Part shown: positions 24,188 to 36,800 of the stretch, piece after piece
Layout of the letters: each line of letters starts with the position of its first letter
Position numbering within the stretch: the stretch's first letter is position 1
Origin: Angiostrongylus vasorum
Taxonomy: Eukaryota; Nematoda; Chromadorea; Rhabditida; Metastrongylidae
Assembly (NCBI GenBank): GCA_018806985.1
Contig: JADANN010000170.1
Location: forward strand, 733,501-797,500
DNA length: 64,000 nt
Direction: 5' to 3'
Notes under the pieces: generated by a model
Databases searched by the model: none
What the model saw: the letters and a program-made list of their open reading frames with translations, nothing else
Told to the model about the DNA's origin: nothing
Made by a program: the position numbers and the translations under genes

Positions 24188-24295
24188 TTTATAAGATCAT
24201 ATCAATAAATATATCGACTATTTATGCCGAGGTTCATAGAAAGTCGGTCTTTTGAACTACAACGCCAAATACTTCACATTTCGCCCTTCTCTTCA

Positions 24296-25893
24296 TCACC
24301 TGTATCACCTGTAGTCCCGTTGATCGTCGAGTGACTCGAGCAGGGCGCCAGTAAATCTTCCATTTCTCGCTGTCGCATGCAAGAGTAGCTCAGTGGGTTC
24401 CGCTGGCTCTAGGAACCCGTCGAGCATTATATCTTTCTTCTAGGCTCTTCGTGAAGAACAATGACCATCGGGTCTCTGGTCTTCCTGCAATACGCTTGAC
24501 ATCCCGAGGAATCCAGCCACTAACGGCTCTTGTCCATCGGTTGTCATTCATACGCATAACAGTGTCCGGCCCACTTTATCATTCGAGTTGTTTGGCGTAC
24601 AGAACGGCATCTTTGATTTTTGATCGTCGACGCAGGTCGGAGCTTGGGATCCCCTTCCCTTACTTGTGTGAAAGCGGGTATACTCCTAGCATCGCCCTTT
24701 CGAATGTGCGTTCGATTACGCTAAGTGATCTTTTCATCACTGCTTTACGCAGCGACCAGGTTTCTGACGCATACGTTAGGGGCAGGAAGGACCGTTAGAG
24801 TCGAAAAGGTGGGCACGGAGTCAGTTGTTCTTTGTCCTCTTCACTACATCCTCGATGCTCTTGAAAGCACTCCCAAGCCGCTCGTTTCCTTCTGCTTAGC
24901 TCTGGAGCTAGGTTGCTGAATCATGTTGATTTCCCGACCTAGATAGATATAACTGGAGCATTCGGAGATATTCGTTCCGTTTGAGCGTGAATGGCGCATA
25001 CGAAACCAATCCGTTCTTCATGAACATCGTTTTTGTGGGATTTAGTCGAAGACCAATCTTTCCACAGGCTTTATCAAGGTGCGAAAGCATTATAAGGATG
25101 ATGTCATCAGCAAAGCGAAAGGTGGTGTAACTGCCGACCGTCGATTTTCAATCTCCCATTATCCCAACGTTCGCATGACGTTCTGCGAGGGTGGCGGTAA
25201 ATAATTATGGCGAGATTGTATCGCCTTGTCTAACTCCTCTATTGACGTCAACGTTAACATCGTTGTAGAATGGTGATAGTCTTGGTTGTGAAATTTTTGT
25301 ACACCTCACGAAGAATCTTTATGTACTGAGTAGGGACCCTTTGACTGTCAAGGGCTTCCAGGACTACTTCTATCTCAATTGAATCAAAGGCCTTCTGTAA
25401 ATCGGTGAATAGTGAGACAGAGCGGTCTTTTGTACTCTCGCGATACTTCAATAAGCCTTGTTATCGTGTGGATGTGGTCCATTGTACTAAATCGTTTTCG
25501 AAACCCTGCTTACTCACATGGCTCTCCTTCGATCCAATGTTCGGTCAATCTTGCTCAGGATGACTTGAGTGAAAAGTTTGTAGAGGACAGACAGCGAGCA
25601 GATTGGGACCATAGTTGCCTATATTGTGTAGGTCACCCGTTCTTGAACAATAACACGGTCTTGCTGGTCTTCCACTGAGTAGGGACCTTGCATTCAGAGA
25701 GGTAACATGTGAAGAGCCGAGGGAGTGTGTTTACGAGGACTTGCGGAAGGTTCCTCAGGTGTTCTGATCTTATCCCGTCTGGACCTGGTGCTGTTCGATT
25801 TTTCACCGACGAAATGGCATGTCGGATTTCGGAAGGGAGAACCGGTGGTACAACATATCCATCCTCTTTTATTTCATATGACGGGAGCTGGAC
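24296..25893 (-). mobile_element. RTE copy A, 5'-truncated, degenerate RT
   Basis: A minus-strand non-LTR retrotransposon of the RTE type, which copies its RNA by target-primed reverse transcription. Visible RT blocks are A-P-G-P-D-G-I in 25633-25908 and F-T-D-L-Q-K-A-F-D-S-I-E (motif A) in 25254-25451. F-A-D-D (motif C) is the complement of 25103-25114, and A-C-G-K-I-G-L-R-L-N lies in 24908-25090. Catalytic Asp residues are kept, but frameshifts and stops separate the blocks. The endonuclease is missing (5' truncation near 25893). The 3' end carries short GGTGATACA-like repeats near 24300-24320. Confidence 0.85.
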
Positions 25894-25899
25894 GTGGCT

Positions 25900-26550
25900 T
25901 CTCTTCATATGTCATTACTTTTTTTTGCAAAACATTGAGCCTTATCTCTGCAAGATTCATAACTGTTAAAAATATGCTGAGTTCACAGCCAAATGTGTCA
26001 CCACTGTACTGGTTTACCGATTTTGTTTTTCTCATTTTTACCTTTGGTTTCTCTGCATTCCAATTATCTGGTTTTACTCTAACAATCCGTTGGTTATTAT
26101 TTTCACATCGGTGATTTTTTCGCCAGTCCGGTTTCCGTAGCATGCTGGCCTTGATGATGTTCGACATGTGAGTACTTCAAGAATACCTTTTTCCCTCAGA
26201 TTCCTAGCTGGCTTTTACTCACAAGTCGTACGGGCCACTGCTCCTCCCGTTCTTTCGTAAGTCAAGTTCTTCTTCGGCTGGAAAAATCTTCACCTGACTA
26301 CGAATTCACTGCTGCGTTGTCTAATATTAGTTTCGAGTATTTTGCTACAGTTTCCTTTATCTATTTAGACGTGCATTTCTCTTTAATTTCATATGTTTAC
26401 TTTACGAAGCAACTAGTGAAACTTATTAAAGAAGCACTTTTTCTTCGTGTTTTTAGCAAATCCAGCGAAGCATTTGCATTTTTTGCTCTTACTGTGTACA
26501 TTTCCTCATTGCTACCTAGTATCTCTATCGTACAGCCTAATCTGCTAGTC
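25900..26550. other. Unassigned spacer
   Basis: Open frames 25725-26114 and 26317-26574 show no recognisable domain. The first overlaps the 5' edge of the RTE relic. Confidence 0.45.
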
Positions 26551-26552
26551 AG

Positions 26553-26930
26553 GGGGCGGGTAGCACAGTGGTAGTGATGTCCGTCTTCACGAGCATAGTG
26601 CTAGTTCGATTGCGCTCCGGGCGAACCAAGCCTCTCATCCAGGGTCGGGAAATTGGTACTGGACTTGTCTGAAAAAAAATCACTCTCTGCAGTCCATCTG
26701 GGAAGGCTCTAGCCTGGCTATCCCAGGACTCCAGAGAGAATTGCTCGACCAACATTCTACGATATTCAAGATGAAATGAAAATCCTCAAGCAGCAACCGA
26801 AGCCACACGTTAAAAACTTAGAAGGTTTTCGTTTACATTGGATGCCAGGAAGCGAATCGAATGTGAGAAGTGCTGGGATCCGTACAGTAGACGTAGAGAC
26901 GAATCATATAAAATATAAAATAAAATAAAA
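26553..26930 (+). repeat. SINE2 reference copy
   Basis: Best SINE2 in the window. The head GGCGGGTAGCACAGTGGTAG has a box A and GTTCGATTGCGCTCC serves as box B. The body contains GGGAAATTGGTACTGGACTT. The tail GAAGCGAATCGAATGTGAGA runs into an A-rich 3' end (26906-26940). Confidence 0.75.
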
Positions 26931-26934
26931 AAAA

Positions 26935-27355
26935 TAGTCTAATCAAAAAAGGAAAAGCGAGAAATGCTGTTCAGATAGAGTTTTCTGTTTGACACAATCT
27001 TTCTGACAGGGGTGGACTCCGATACCAACAACGTCTAAGCAGAAAAGATTTTGTAGATAAAAAAGGTATTTGTGAGAATGTGTGGGTCAATACTTTAGAT
27101 ATCCTAACTTTTTCACTTATTATTGTTTTAAACCATTAAGGAATACTGCTCATCAGCTGATTTTATCTTGTTCACATTGGAATTGAATCAAATGAGAATC
27201 CGAACTGCTACCTTCTTAGTACATGAATACACAGACCAAACTAAGCACAGTTTTTTAATCTTTTTCTCTTAATCTTTAAGACGATTCCTGATCGGCACCG
27301 CAACAATTGAACATATTTTAATATTGAGTTGTCTCACTACTCTCCTAATGGGAGT
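26935..27355. other. Unassigned spacer
   Basis: No feature was recognised. Confidence 0.5.
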
Positions 27356-27358
27356 GGA

Positions 27359-27632
27359 AAGGCGCGTGTGGCACAGTGTTCGGAGGCGCCCTGCAACACA
27401 CACGTAGGATCGATCCTCATGTCTGTGGCTCGCCAAGCCATCCATCTCTCTGAGGTTGGCAAATTGCTACCAGACTTATCTGGCAGGATAGCAGCACTGA
27501 CTCTATACATCGGTAAACCACCGCAAGTCATTGTAAAGGCCAGATATGCATTCAATCACCTTCAACGATACTTAATCTAGTCGAATGCATGACGCATCCC
27601 TCAGGGACTGATCAACGCCGAGAGCTGTGTCC
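27359..27632 (+). repeat. SINE1 copy 7
   Basis: A plus-strand SINE1 with a well-kept head (GGCGCGTGTGGCACAGTG, then ACGTAGGATCGATCC) and 3' block ACTGATCAACGCCGAGAGCT. Confidence 0.88.
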
Positions 27633-27731
27633 TTCTTCTTAATAGTAATGGTCTTTATTCACCAAATTTCAGAATCATTTTTTTAATACAATATCTTTTA
27701 TGTAAACGCTCAAAACATAAACTTCTTTCAG

Positions 27732-27885
27732 CATTCTGCAGCTGCTTCATCTTGGTGCTACTCAGTTGAACAAGACTGTTCCGCCAGTGTTCCGCAATTG
27801 CTCCAATATTTTCATTCCAGGAAAAGATGAGAAGTACGCATTATGCAATATCACAACTGGGGATACACCATGCGCACTACTGGAA
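27732..27885 (+). CDS. 7TM gene, ectodomain exon
   Basis: Acceptor TTTCAG at 27726-27731 and donor GTGGGT at 27886. It encodes about 51 residues with C-S-N and C-N-I-T segments. N-I-T is a glycosylation sequon, and four Cys suggest disulfides. It ends in phase 0 and joins the next exon in frame. Its assignment to this gene rests on phase and orientation. Confidence 0.5.
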
Positions 27886-30800
27886 GTGGGTAACATTTTT
27901 CTTGTCGTGATTTTCTTTAGGTTGTAGTGACGATTATATTGCAAATAGTTCAATGTTTTATTCTCGAGCAGGCACGAGGTTGTTGATAATAGGATTTACT
28001 CAGTGCTGGATGGAGGTTCAGCAGTACCGCTTTCTTCAGAGGTTGGAAAGGTGAAATTAACATGGAATGTACTAGTCAAATACTTTTTCATAACATAAAC
28101 AGAGAAAAACTCAACGCATAAATTTTATTCGCATAGTAAGCAGCTTCTTTTAAACGTCACTCTCTGCCTCTTTATATCTTTGTTTCTTATCTTTCTATGT
28201 TTATCTATCGGTATCTTTATCCATTGATTTGAACGAGAAGGGAATACCTATTGTGGGACAACTTCTATTTGATCTTCCTTTCGTGGGTGACGTCGTCATC
28301 TTTCCGAGCAGTATCGGTGAAACGGAGACGATGCTCAATGAATGCATCGAAGCAGGATAAAGAACTGGGCTGCACATAAGTAGGACGAAGAGCCAATTGA
28401 TGAAGAGCCCGTGGTGCGAAGATAAATAAATTGAACTGGGTAGTTCTCTGATTACAGAGTCCACCTCCTACGTGTACCTTGGTCGTTCAGTGAACAAAGG
28501 ACATAAAGGAGGAATTAGACAGAAGAAAGATGGCACCTTGGACCGCATATGGCCCTCTCAGAAAAGATGCCGACCAACTAAGAGACCCGAAAATCCGTGC
28601 TTGCCTTGATTTAACAGTCCTCCCTGCGCCCTTTTATGCAACAGAGACGTCGACTTATGCTTCACGGACGTTAAGAAATCTGCACGCTACTCAGAACTCT
28701 TGAACGATTTCATGTGGAATTTAACAGGCACTAACGTCTGCCCGGAATGCGCAGCTCAGGTCTTAGAAACCTTAACCATCCTCGGGATCCTCGAGACTAT
28801 ATATCGACTAATGTACGGACGAACCGGTCTGCATAATTAGAAGCAGAAATAGTAGGTGGATGAAAAGAATAGTGGAAGGGACTTCTACAGAGTGCAATTG
28901 TTCTCTTGGAAGACCACCCAAATGATGGGCGGACGTGTTCGGACGTGGGGCTAAAGTTAACCATCTTCACCCGCAGGTGGAAGCGTCTTTAGGAATTCAA
29001 AATGGGCCTTGCAGACGTCACAATGTTAGAGGCAGATTACCACTATGGATGACGACTGCGCGAGAAAGAAATGGAAGAAAATTATGCTTGGCCCTGCACA
29101 ACCAGTGAAGACGGGTCATCCAGGTATTCACTATGTCTTTATCTATCATCTGTATCACCCTGCTGTCCCGTTGATGGTCGTGTGACTCGAGCGGGCGCCA
29201 ATAATCTTTCTTTCTCTCCTGTTGCGTGCAAGAGTCGTCCAGTGGGTTCTGCTCTCTCTGAGGTCTCGTTGAGCATCATATTTTTTTCTACGACTTTCGT
29301 GAACAACTCTGCCCATCGGATCAGTCCTCTTCTTGCAGCGCATTTACCATGCCGACGAAACCAGCCACTAACGGCTTTTTGTCCATCGGTTGTCGACCAT
29401 ACGCATTATGTGTCCGGCCCACCTTATCTTCAATTGTTTGGCGTACAGAACGGCGTCTTTGATTTGTGATCCTTGACGAGCTTCGGATCCCCTCCTTCAC
29501 CAACGTGGTAAGCGGTAAACATCTTTCTTTCGGCTTGGCGTTTAATAACGCTGAGTGATCTTTCATTCTGCTTATGTAGCGACCAGGTTTGTGATGCATG
29601 CGTTAAGCCAAGAAGAACTGACATAAGAAACCAATCCGTTCCTCATGAACATCGTTTTTGTGAGATTTAGTCGAAGACCAATGTTTCCACACGCTTTACC
29701 AAAGTAGACTAACATTCGTCCCACTTCTCTAATGTTTGGTGTTATAAGAACGACGTTATCAGCAAAGCAAAGATGGTGTGATTGCCGACCATCGAATTGC
29801 ATGCACTCCCATGTTTTCCTATTCCCATTGTTCCCACGACGTTCTAGACGGTCGCGGTGAATAATTTTGGCGAGATGGTATCGTTTGCCAAACCCCCTCT
29901 TTTGACTACATTAATATCGTTATAAAATGATGATATTTTGGCTCTGAGATTTTTATACAACTGGCAAAGAATCTTTATATTCTGAGTAGAGACGCGCTGG
30001 CTCTTCACGGATTCCGTTGCTGCTCCTATCTCAATTGAGTCAAAGGCCTTTTTTAAATCGATGAATGTGGGACAGAGCGGTCTTTTGTACTCTCGCGATA
30101 CTTCAATGAGCCTTGTTATCGTGTGGATGTGGTCCATCGTACTAAATCCTTTTTGAAACTCTGCTTGCTCATTTGGCTCTTCTTCGTTCAGTGTTCTGTC
30201 AATCCTGTTTAGGATGACTCGAATGAAAAGTTTGTAGCCGACAGACAGCAAGCATTTTGGACAATAGTTGCAGATATCGTGCACCCTTCACAAACAATAA
30301 CACAGTCTTCCTGGTCTTCCGTTGAATTGAAATGTTGCATTCTGAAAAGAAACGTGTGACGACCCGAGCTGCCATGCTTGAGAACTGATGGGAGGTCTTT
30401 CAGATGTTCAGACCCTATAGTGTCCGAACCAGGTGTGGTTAGATCTTAACCGACGAAGTAACATGTCGGATTCCGAAAGGGAGAACCGGCAGGACGGCAT
30501 ATCGGTCCTTCTATTTCAAGTGATGGTAGGACGACGTGGCTACTGAAGAGGTCCGAGTGGTAATCGTAAATGGTTTTCTCCATTGTCCTTTCTGGACGCT
30601 GTAACTGTTCCGTCTGAGCGTCGGATTTCAACCGTTTTGGTGTCGTAATTGGCGAAGCTTCGGTGGGCTTTGCAAATGCTTCTCCCGGCCTCTGCAGCTT
30701 CGATTTTAATTGCTGCTCTTCTGTCTTTAAGATCTCCTTTTATCGCCTCTCTGCATTGTTTTGCAATATCGAACGTTAGTTCGCGACTGGCTACAGCGCG

Positions 30801-33800
30801 ACTTTCGAACTCTGAGCGCTGAGATGAAGATGTTGAATGAGCCAATCCTATTCGTCGTCGATGTTATCAACAACAACGGCATCTTTCCAACATCTGTGTA
30901 ATGAACTGGACAAGTTCCAGTTCGTGGTGGTGTTGGGAGTTCGTTTATTCAGCTTAGCCTCTTTTTCTCCTCTGACCTCGCCTTGAATCTTGGAGCAACA
31001 GTTGGATCGGTTGGGCAAAACCGATTTATTATTATGTGGTCTATTTCGTTGTGGTACTTTTCACTGGGAGAATCCAACGTCTTGCGTTGAGAGCGAGGCT
31101 TTTGGAATTGTGATTTGCCATGAATAGTGTCTTGGTCACTATGATAACTTCAGACACCCGCTCACCCTAATCTTTACATTATGATCCGTAGTCCAAATCT
31201 AACGTTCTTCAGACGTTCTTCTAAATCGTTCTTAACATTCCAATTTTAAACTAATACCTTAAGGAATACGCGGTCTCCTCTGTAGAACTTTTCCAAGCCT
31301 ATGTAGAACGTTTCAACTTCGCCTTCGTCATAGCTTGATGTTGCCACGTAGATGAGGAAGGTTGTCGAAGCCGATATTGATCCATTCCTCTTCAACCATA
31401 AACGTCCGATTCCGGTTGTTAGTTGTTTGAATGAGTCGATCCTCATAGCCAAATATGTATTGACCGGCGCTCCGAAGCTGCCTGCTCCACTATTGTCGCA
31501 TGTTCCGAGGAACAGTTCTTATCCAGTGTCGTAGACGACGTTGAATGGGTGGCGTCTTCTCGTCTCAGCCAGTCCAACGACATGGTATTTATCCTTCTTG
31601 CTGCATGATCAAGTTCTGTGCTGAGGCCTCAGAGACAAGTGGGCGTACATTTTGGGTATAGATCGTCACCTTAGTCCTTTGAGATTTGAGCACTCTAGGA
31701 TGGTCCTGAGATTTTAGCAGCCTTTCCGTACTCATTCTACCCAACGCCGTCGTTTCGGGGCTCTTTCGTTACCAGGGGAATGAGCTCCATTTATTGTAGT
31801 GTGTTTAGCTTTTTGATACCCTCTTATGGCTTGCTGAGGTATGAACATGGTGGCTGGGTATACTCACGACTACACCAACCTCTTCCAGAGCAGACGAGAA
31901 GCTTATTTGTTGGAGACACCTTTATCCATACCTTTACTCTTTATAACTTGCAAAAAACAGAGCAGTGAATGCTTAAAAGAAGCTGTTTATTACGCAAATG
32001 AAATTTATGAACTGGGTTTTTTTCTGTTTGGGTTGTGATAATTTCTAGCTTAGATTTTGTTTCAGTTTTCTTTCCAATCTCTGAAGAAGGCGAAACGGCC
32101 GAAACGTCAGGTAAATCCTGTGGTTGGCAATCTTACGTCTGTTCAGTATTAAAACAATGGCTTACTAAACAATGCCGAGATTAATAGGATGTCATTCTTG
32201 GGAAAAAGTAGTGACAAATTAAAAAATGTACAGTGATAAACGTACGCCGCTTCTTGCTTGGCACTGAACGCTAAGGATGAGGAACTACAGCCATTCCAAT
32301 TGGGTGATGGGTGTCTACTCGGCTTCCTTACCAAAGCACTTTGGTTCATTGACCTCTATGTTCGTAGCGTAAGAAGTTTGACAAGTTAACAATGTTTTCC
32401 AGGAACTGCACAAAGCGAAGGAGTTTCGCATCTATGGCTTCACTGTTGTTCCGATTGCATTGTCAGCTTTGGCAATGATCTTAAACATTGCTTATCTGGC
32501 GATTCAGTTGAAAATATATCGGAAAGAGGAGGAGAGGTTTGTTTTCTATTCATTCTCAGAAAAACCTTTCGTACCCATCGTCGTTGCTATTTTACTCTTG
32601 TTACACGTTTGATGTTTCGTGTCAAAAGCATGAAAGAAATGAGAAATATTTCCATAAGAGTTTTTGGAACAAAATGTAATATAACTGGTAGAGGTCTTCA
32701 CTGTGGTCTTACTTGGTTCATAAACAAAACGATAGTTAAGTAATTCATGTGAGAGCTATGAAGATTTGCCAATAGATCTAAGAGATCCATTCAAGTGACT
32801 TAACGATGACCTTAGTGTAATCAATATATTGAAAATCGTTTTAGAATCTCAATTACCTAGGTGGTCTCGTCCAAGAATTTCGACGTGTACACTTATGATC
32901 TTCTTTACCTAGTGGAAAGGAAACATACCAATCGAATCGGACTGTAGTCTGGCCGTTGGTGGATTATCCGTCTTAGGCAAAATTGGCTAACTGGTTTGGG
33001 ATGCTCTTCTTTTGAAGTAAAATTGTCATATAGGTCTCTAGATCCAAGTACAACTAATGTCGGTCCACTCACAAAAAGGGTTGCGGTTTGTTATCAGGTT
33101 CTGAAGTCCCCATCGCTCTTTGCGCTATTTAGCGCCATGCTTGAACTTTCGAGTAAATTTTCCAGTTTCGTTCTTCTCCAAAAGAAATTCTATTGTTTTG
33201 CACATGGTTTTACAAATGAGGAAGGTTTGTGTAATGTCTCCCCATTATTGGTTCGATGTCGTGGTTTTAGACAATAAGATCCTTCTCGTTTTTGTTCAGT
33301 AGTGATGATTGTGTATCTTCGGGGATTGCGCAACAAGGATTTGCTACAAATTAACGCCCACACAAGGAATCTGATATATAGTGGGCTCATCAATGTTGTT
33401 AGTGGCAAAACAAAGTGGAGAGTTTCACAGAAAAAAATCGAGCTATATTTGGCACCTGTGGAATCAGGGATTGATTTTAAAGACACCTCATACTTGTCGG
33501 TCAAGTGCTCCTCCATATCTTTTATATAAAGGAAAAATTTCCATGCTGACTTTCTTTGGCGTGGGCAGTTTGCCATTTCTTCTATTTCAGTAATTCCCTT
33601 CCACCTTATGGCTCCATGAAATCTTTACAGGCGGAACGTACAACGGTGTTTATATAATTTTTGACTTATCATTTACTGCGCTGCTCTTTTTTAGCGGCAG
33701 GGTATATATTGTGAAATATGCGAAGAAGCAGGCGAAAACGAAGGACCCGCATGGTGTGGTGGTGAGCGCGCTACTCCCCGGAAAGGACAATAGCGCGTTC

Positions 33801-36800
33801 ATTCCCCACCGTAGACACCTGCGGTCCGGAGTTTTGCAAATATCTCAGCATCATTAAAGGTGTTTATATAATTGCATTAAATAGTTGTGAATTTCTGTTT
33901 CTACGAATGTGCGAGAGCAGTGCTTAGAGGGGGCCCTACAGTACACACGGGTTCTATCCGGCGTCTCAGGCTTACCAAGCTTTCCATCTCTTCGGGGTCG
34001 GCAAACAGGAACTGGATTCATCTGAGAGGATGGCAGCAAGTCGATGCAGCAGTAGGCTACCGCAAGTCACACCACAAGCCAGATATGCATCCAGTCACCT
34101 CCAACAATGCATAATGAAGTCCAATGCATGGTGCATCCCTCATGGATTCATGAACGCCGAGAGCTCTATCTTTTCTTAGAGCTTTGAAGAATGAGCTTGT
34201 GCGATGCTTCCATGGTGACGTCGTTGAAGTCCTCTTTTTGAACAAAGCTTAGGTAGATTCGCATACATTCTTCCTTTTCTATAAATAACTTTCCCTTGTT
34301 TTCTTGAAGAAACATGCTATTAACAGGGGACCAACGTCACGCTTCCTATTATTCCTTCGGGTTCTTATTCACAGCTTTTCCTTCAGTTTTAACTCTGTGA
34401 CTTTTTCCTCTTACAACGAGGTTTTCGAAGGGTCAACAAAATGGGTAAAGCTTACACTTACAACACTAAGGGTGCTAACGAAATGTTGTGACGGACAAAT
34501 GTTTGACAGAGATCTACGAATGGCTTCAATCTGGTCAGCGAATTTGAATACCTCGTTGTCATTGTCTTTTGTGCAGCGATTAGATGAAGCCTTTCGGGAT
34601 CCAAATTCCAGAGATGAGCAAGAAGGCAGATTTCCAAGTAGACTGTTCTGATTTTAAAGATTAGGTCATAGTACTGTTTCTGATATGTCATTAAGTGCTG
34701 TTTTGAGCCAGAATCCATGTGTAGTTCTTAACCCGAGATTTGGTGATTTTTCATGCATCGTTATCGCGGAAAGCAGTATACGGCAAGCTAACTTCTTGAC
34801 TTGTCTTTTCTCGGTCATCCATGCTTTTTTAAAATCCTCGGCCACTTGTTTAGGGATGGATGCCACGATAAATACACAAACAAACAAATAAGTGTGCAAA
34901 CCGTAGACACTGTTTTAAGTTAAAGATAATGTCTTTCGTCTAAGTAAAAACAATGGATGCAGCGCATGAATCGATAGTAAAACCCGGAAACTGGTCAAAC
35001 AATTTCTTAATTGTCGCTAAGCAAAGAGACTACTCGAGTTTCTAAAGGGCTTAGAAGGCGAGAGTGAGAGCTGAGGTCCGCGCGAGTTTAACTTGGTTTC
35101 TTCAAATTAGACGTCATTAAAATATTCCACGCTCCATGTTCTAAAATAATAAATAATTAGCTGACACATTGACTTTTTATGGTTTTAGTGAGATAATTTC
35201 TTATCCCTTATTATTCTTTATATTTATCCTTTACCCTTGTGGTTCTAGTACCCGAAAACGGTATTTGTTTCTGATCAGCCGATCGCTGAGCACAGTAATG
35301 GCGCTGATCCTCCTATATGTGGTAAATATCTGCTGGAAAGTGAGCGGCTTCGCCTATGACAGTACTATGATCTTCTTATTGCTTGGTGGTCTCAATTTTC
35401 TTCTCATAACAGGTAGGTTTTCTATCAGCATTAACATGAAATATGGTGGAGTACGATGAAAGAAACAGTCACCAAGTGTCGTAGAGGTGACTGAGTGCAC
35501 AATTGGCCCATACGGTTACATGCGGTGGCCTACCGATTTTTAAAGCCAGTCTGCTTATCCTCGCAGAAAACTTTGGAGCCAGTTTCGCAACCACGGGGGA
35601 TGAGTAACTGGGTTCGCCCCGGAGCGGAATTGAAGCAGCAATCGTGTGCATTGTACAGCAGCCCTAGCTAGTCACTGCCCTATTCGGGCACTGAAGACCA
35701 CGTATAGCCTTAATTAGAAGTGATTAGCGATGCACAACTAGTAAAGGACCTACAGAAGTTTTCTTTTGCAGGTACTTACATCGCTCTTACTATTTTACTC
35801 TACACAGCCATCGTTCATCCTTTTTTCTACCAATCTAACACGACAATCAAACACTGCTACATACTTATCGCTTTCATTTGGCTTATTTCGACATTGGCAT
35901 CGGTGAGATCTCTATACAGGATTGAACGTAATATTTCTGCAACAATCACGATTTTATTTCATTTACTTAATTCTAGAATGCCAGAAGAAAGCTGCAATTA
36001 CTTAAGATACTTACAATTTATTATCAAAAGGGAACTAGAAAGGCAATATAAATATCCGAACCCCCTTAACAAATCAATGGATAATCAGTTTCATCATTGT
36101 CACATCAAAGGATTCAAGCTGGGCGTTCTCTAGTGACGCATTGTTGTTGCTACTCTTGAATTTCAGATTGCTGTTGCACTCTGGGGTGCTACTTTGTTTT
36201 ATCCAGAAAGTGCTCCTGTGCGTTGTACATTTCGAGGATGTCAGAAACCGTTAGCGATTCTGATCGGTAAGTTACCTATGGCTTCGTAAAGAGAGCTTGT
36301 CGTTGGCGGTTCCGATATAAAAACGACCAAATTATTGCGTTCTGTGGCTATCCAAGTATTTATTTTATTTTCATCTTTTTTGTCCTTCTTTATATGTATC
36401 CTTTTTCTATTCACCATTTTATATTTCTTCTTATTTAGCATTCCTTGTTGATTTTTTCCTTACCTCCGCTTCTTTCTAGAAGAGATTTAAGTACCATAGT
36501 TAAGGAAGAGAACTAAACGCAGTAGTTGAAATTCCTGTCCAAATGTTTGCCCATTGGGCTTGTGCTATGTTTCAAAAGAATATCTGCTTAGAAGAATGAG
36601 AGGTAATGGACTGAAATGTTTCTAGGAAGGAGGCTCTCATATAAATCTATTATTGATGGTGATTAACAACAATTCTTGCTCAACGCTTTGATATTGCATA
36701 TTTCAGTTATTGGCCTGTCGTTATCGTACGCTACCGTACTTGGGCTATATGCTGTGCTCATTATACGGTTACATATGAAACTCCGTTCTAGCAGAGAAAT

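Noticed and set aside
29071..29469. Plus-strand 132-codon frame
   Set aside because: It overlaps the 3' ends of RTE element 2 and the antisense of RTE copy B, and is explained by them.
35190..35248. Longer TM2 exon starting at 35190
   Set aside because: It keeps the frame but places a hydrophobic segment in the first intracellular loop. The later acceptor gives a normal loop. Not fully excluded.
35720..36133. A single 137-codon protein covering the TM3-TM4 region
   Set aside because: The frame reads through a good donor (GTGAGA at 35903) into intron sequence. The spliced model gives consistent phase with neighbours.
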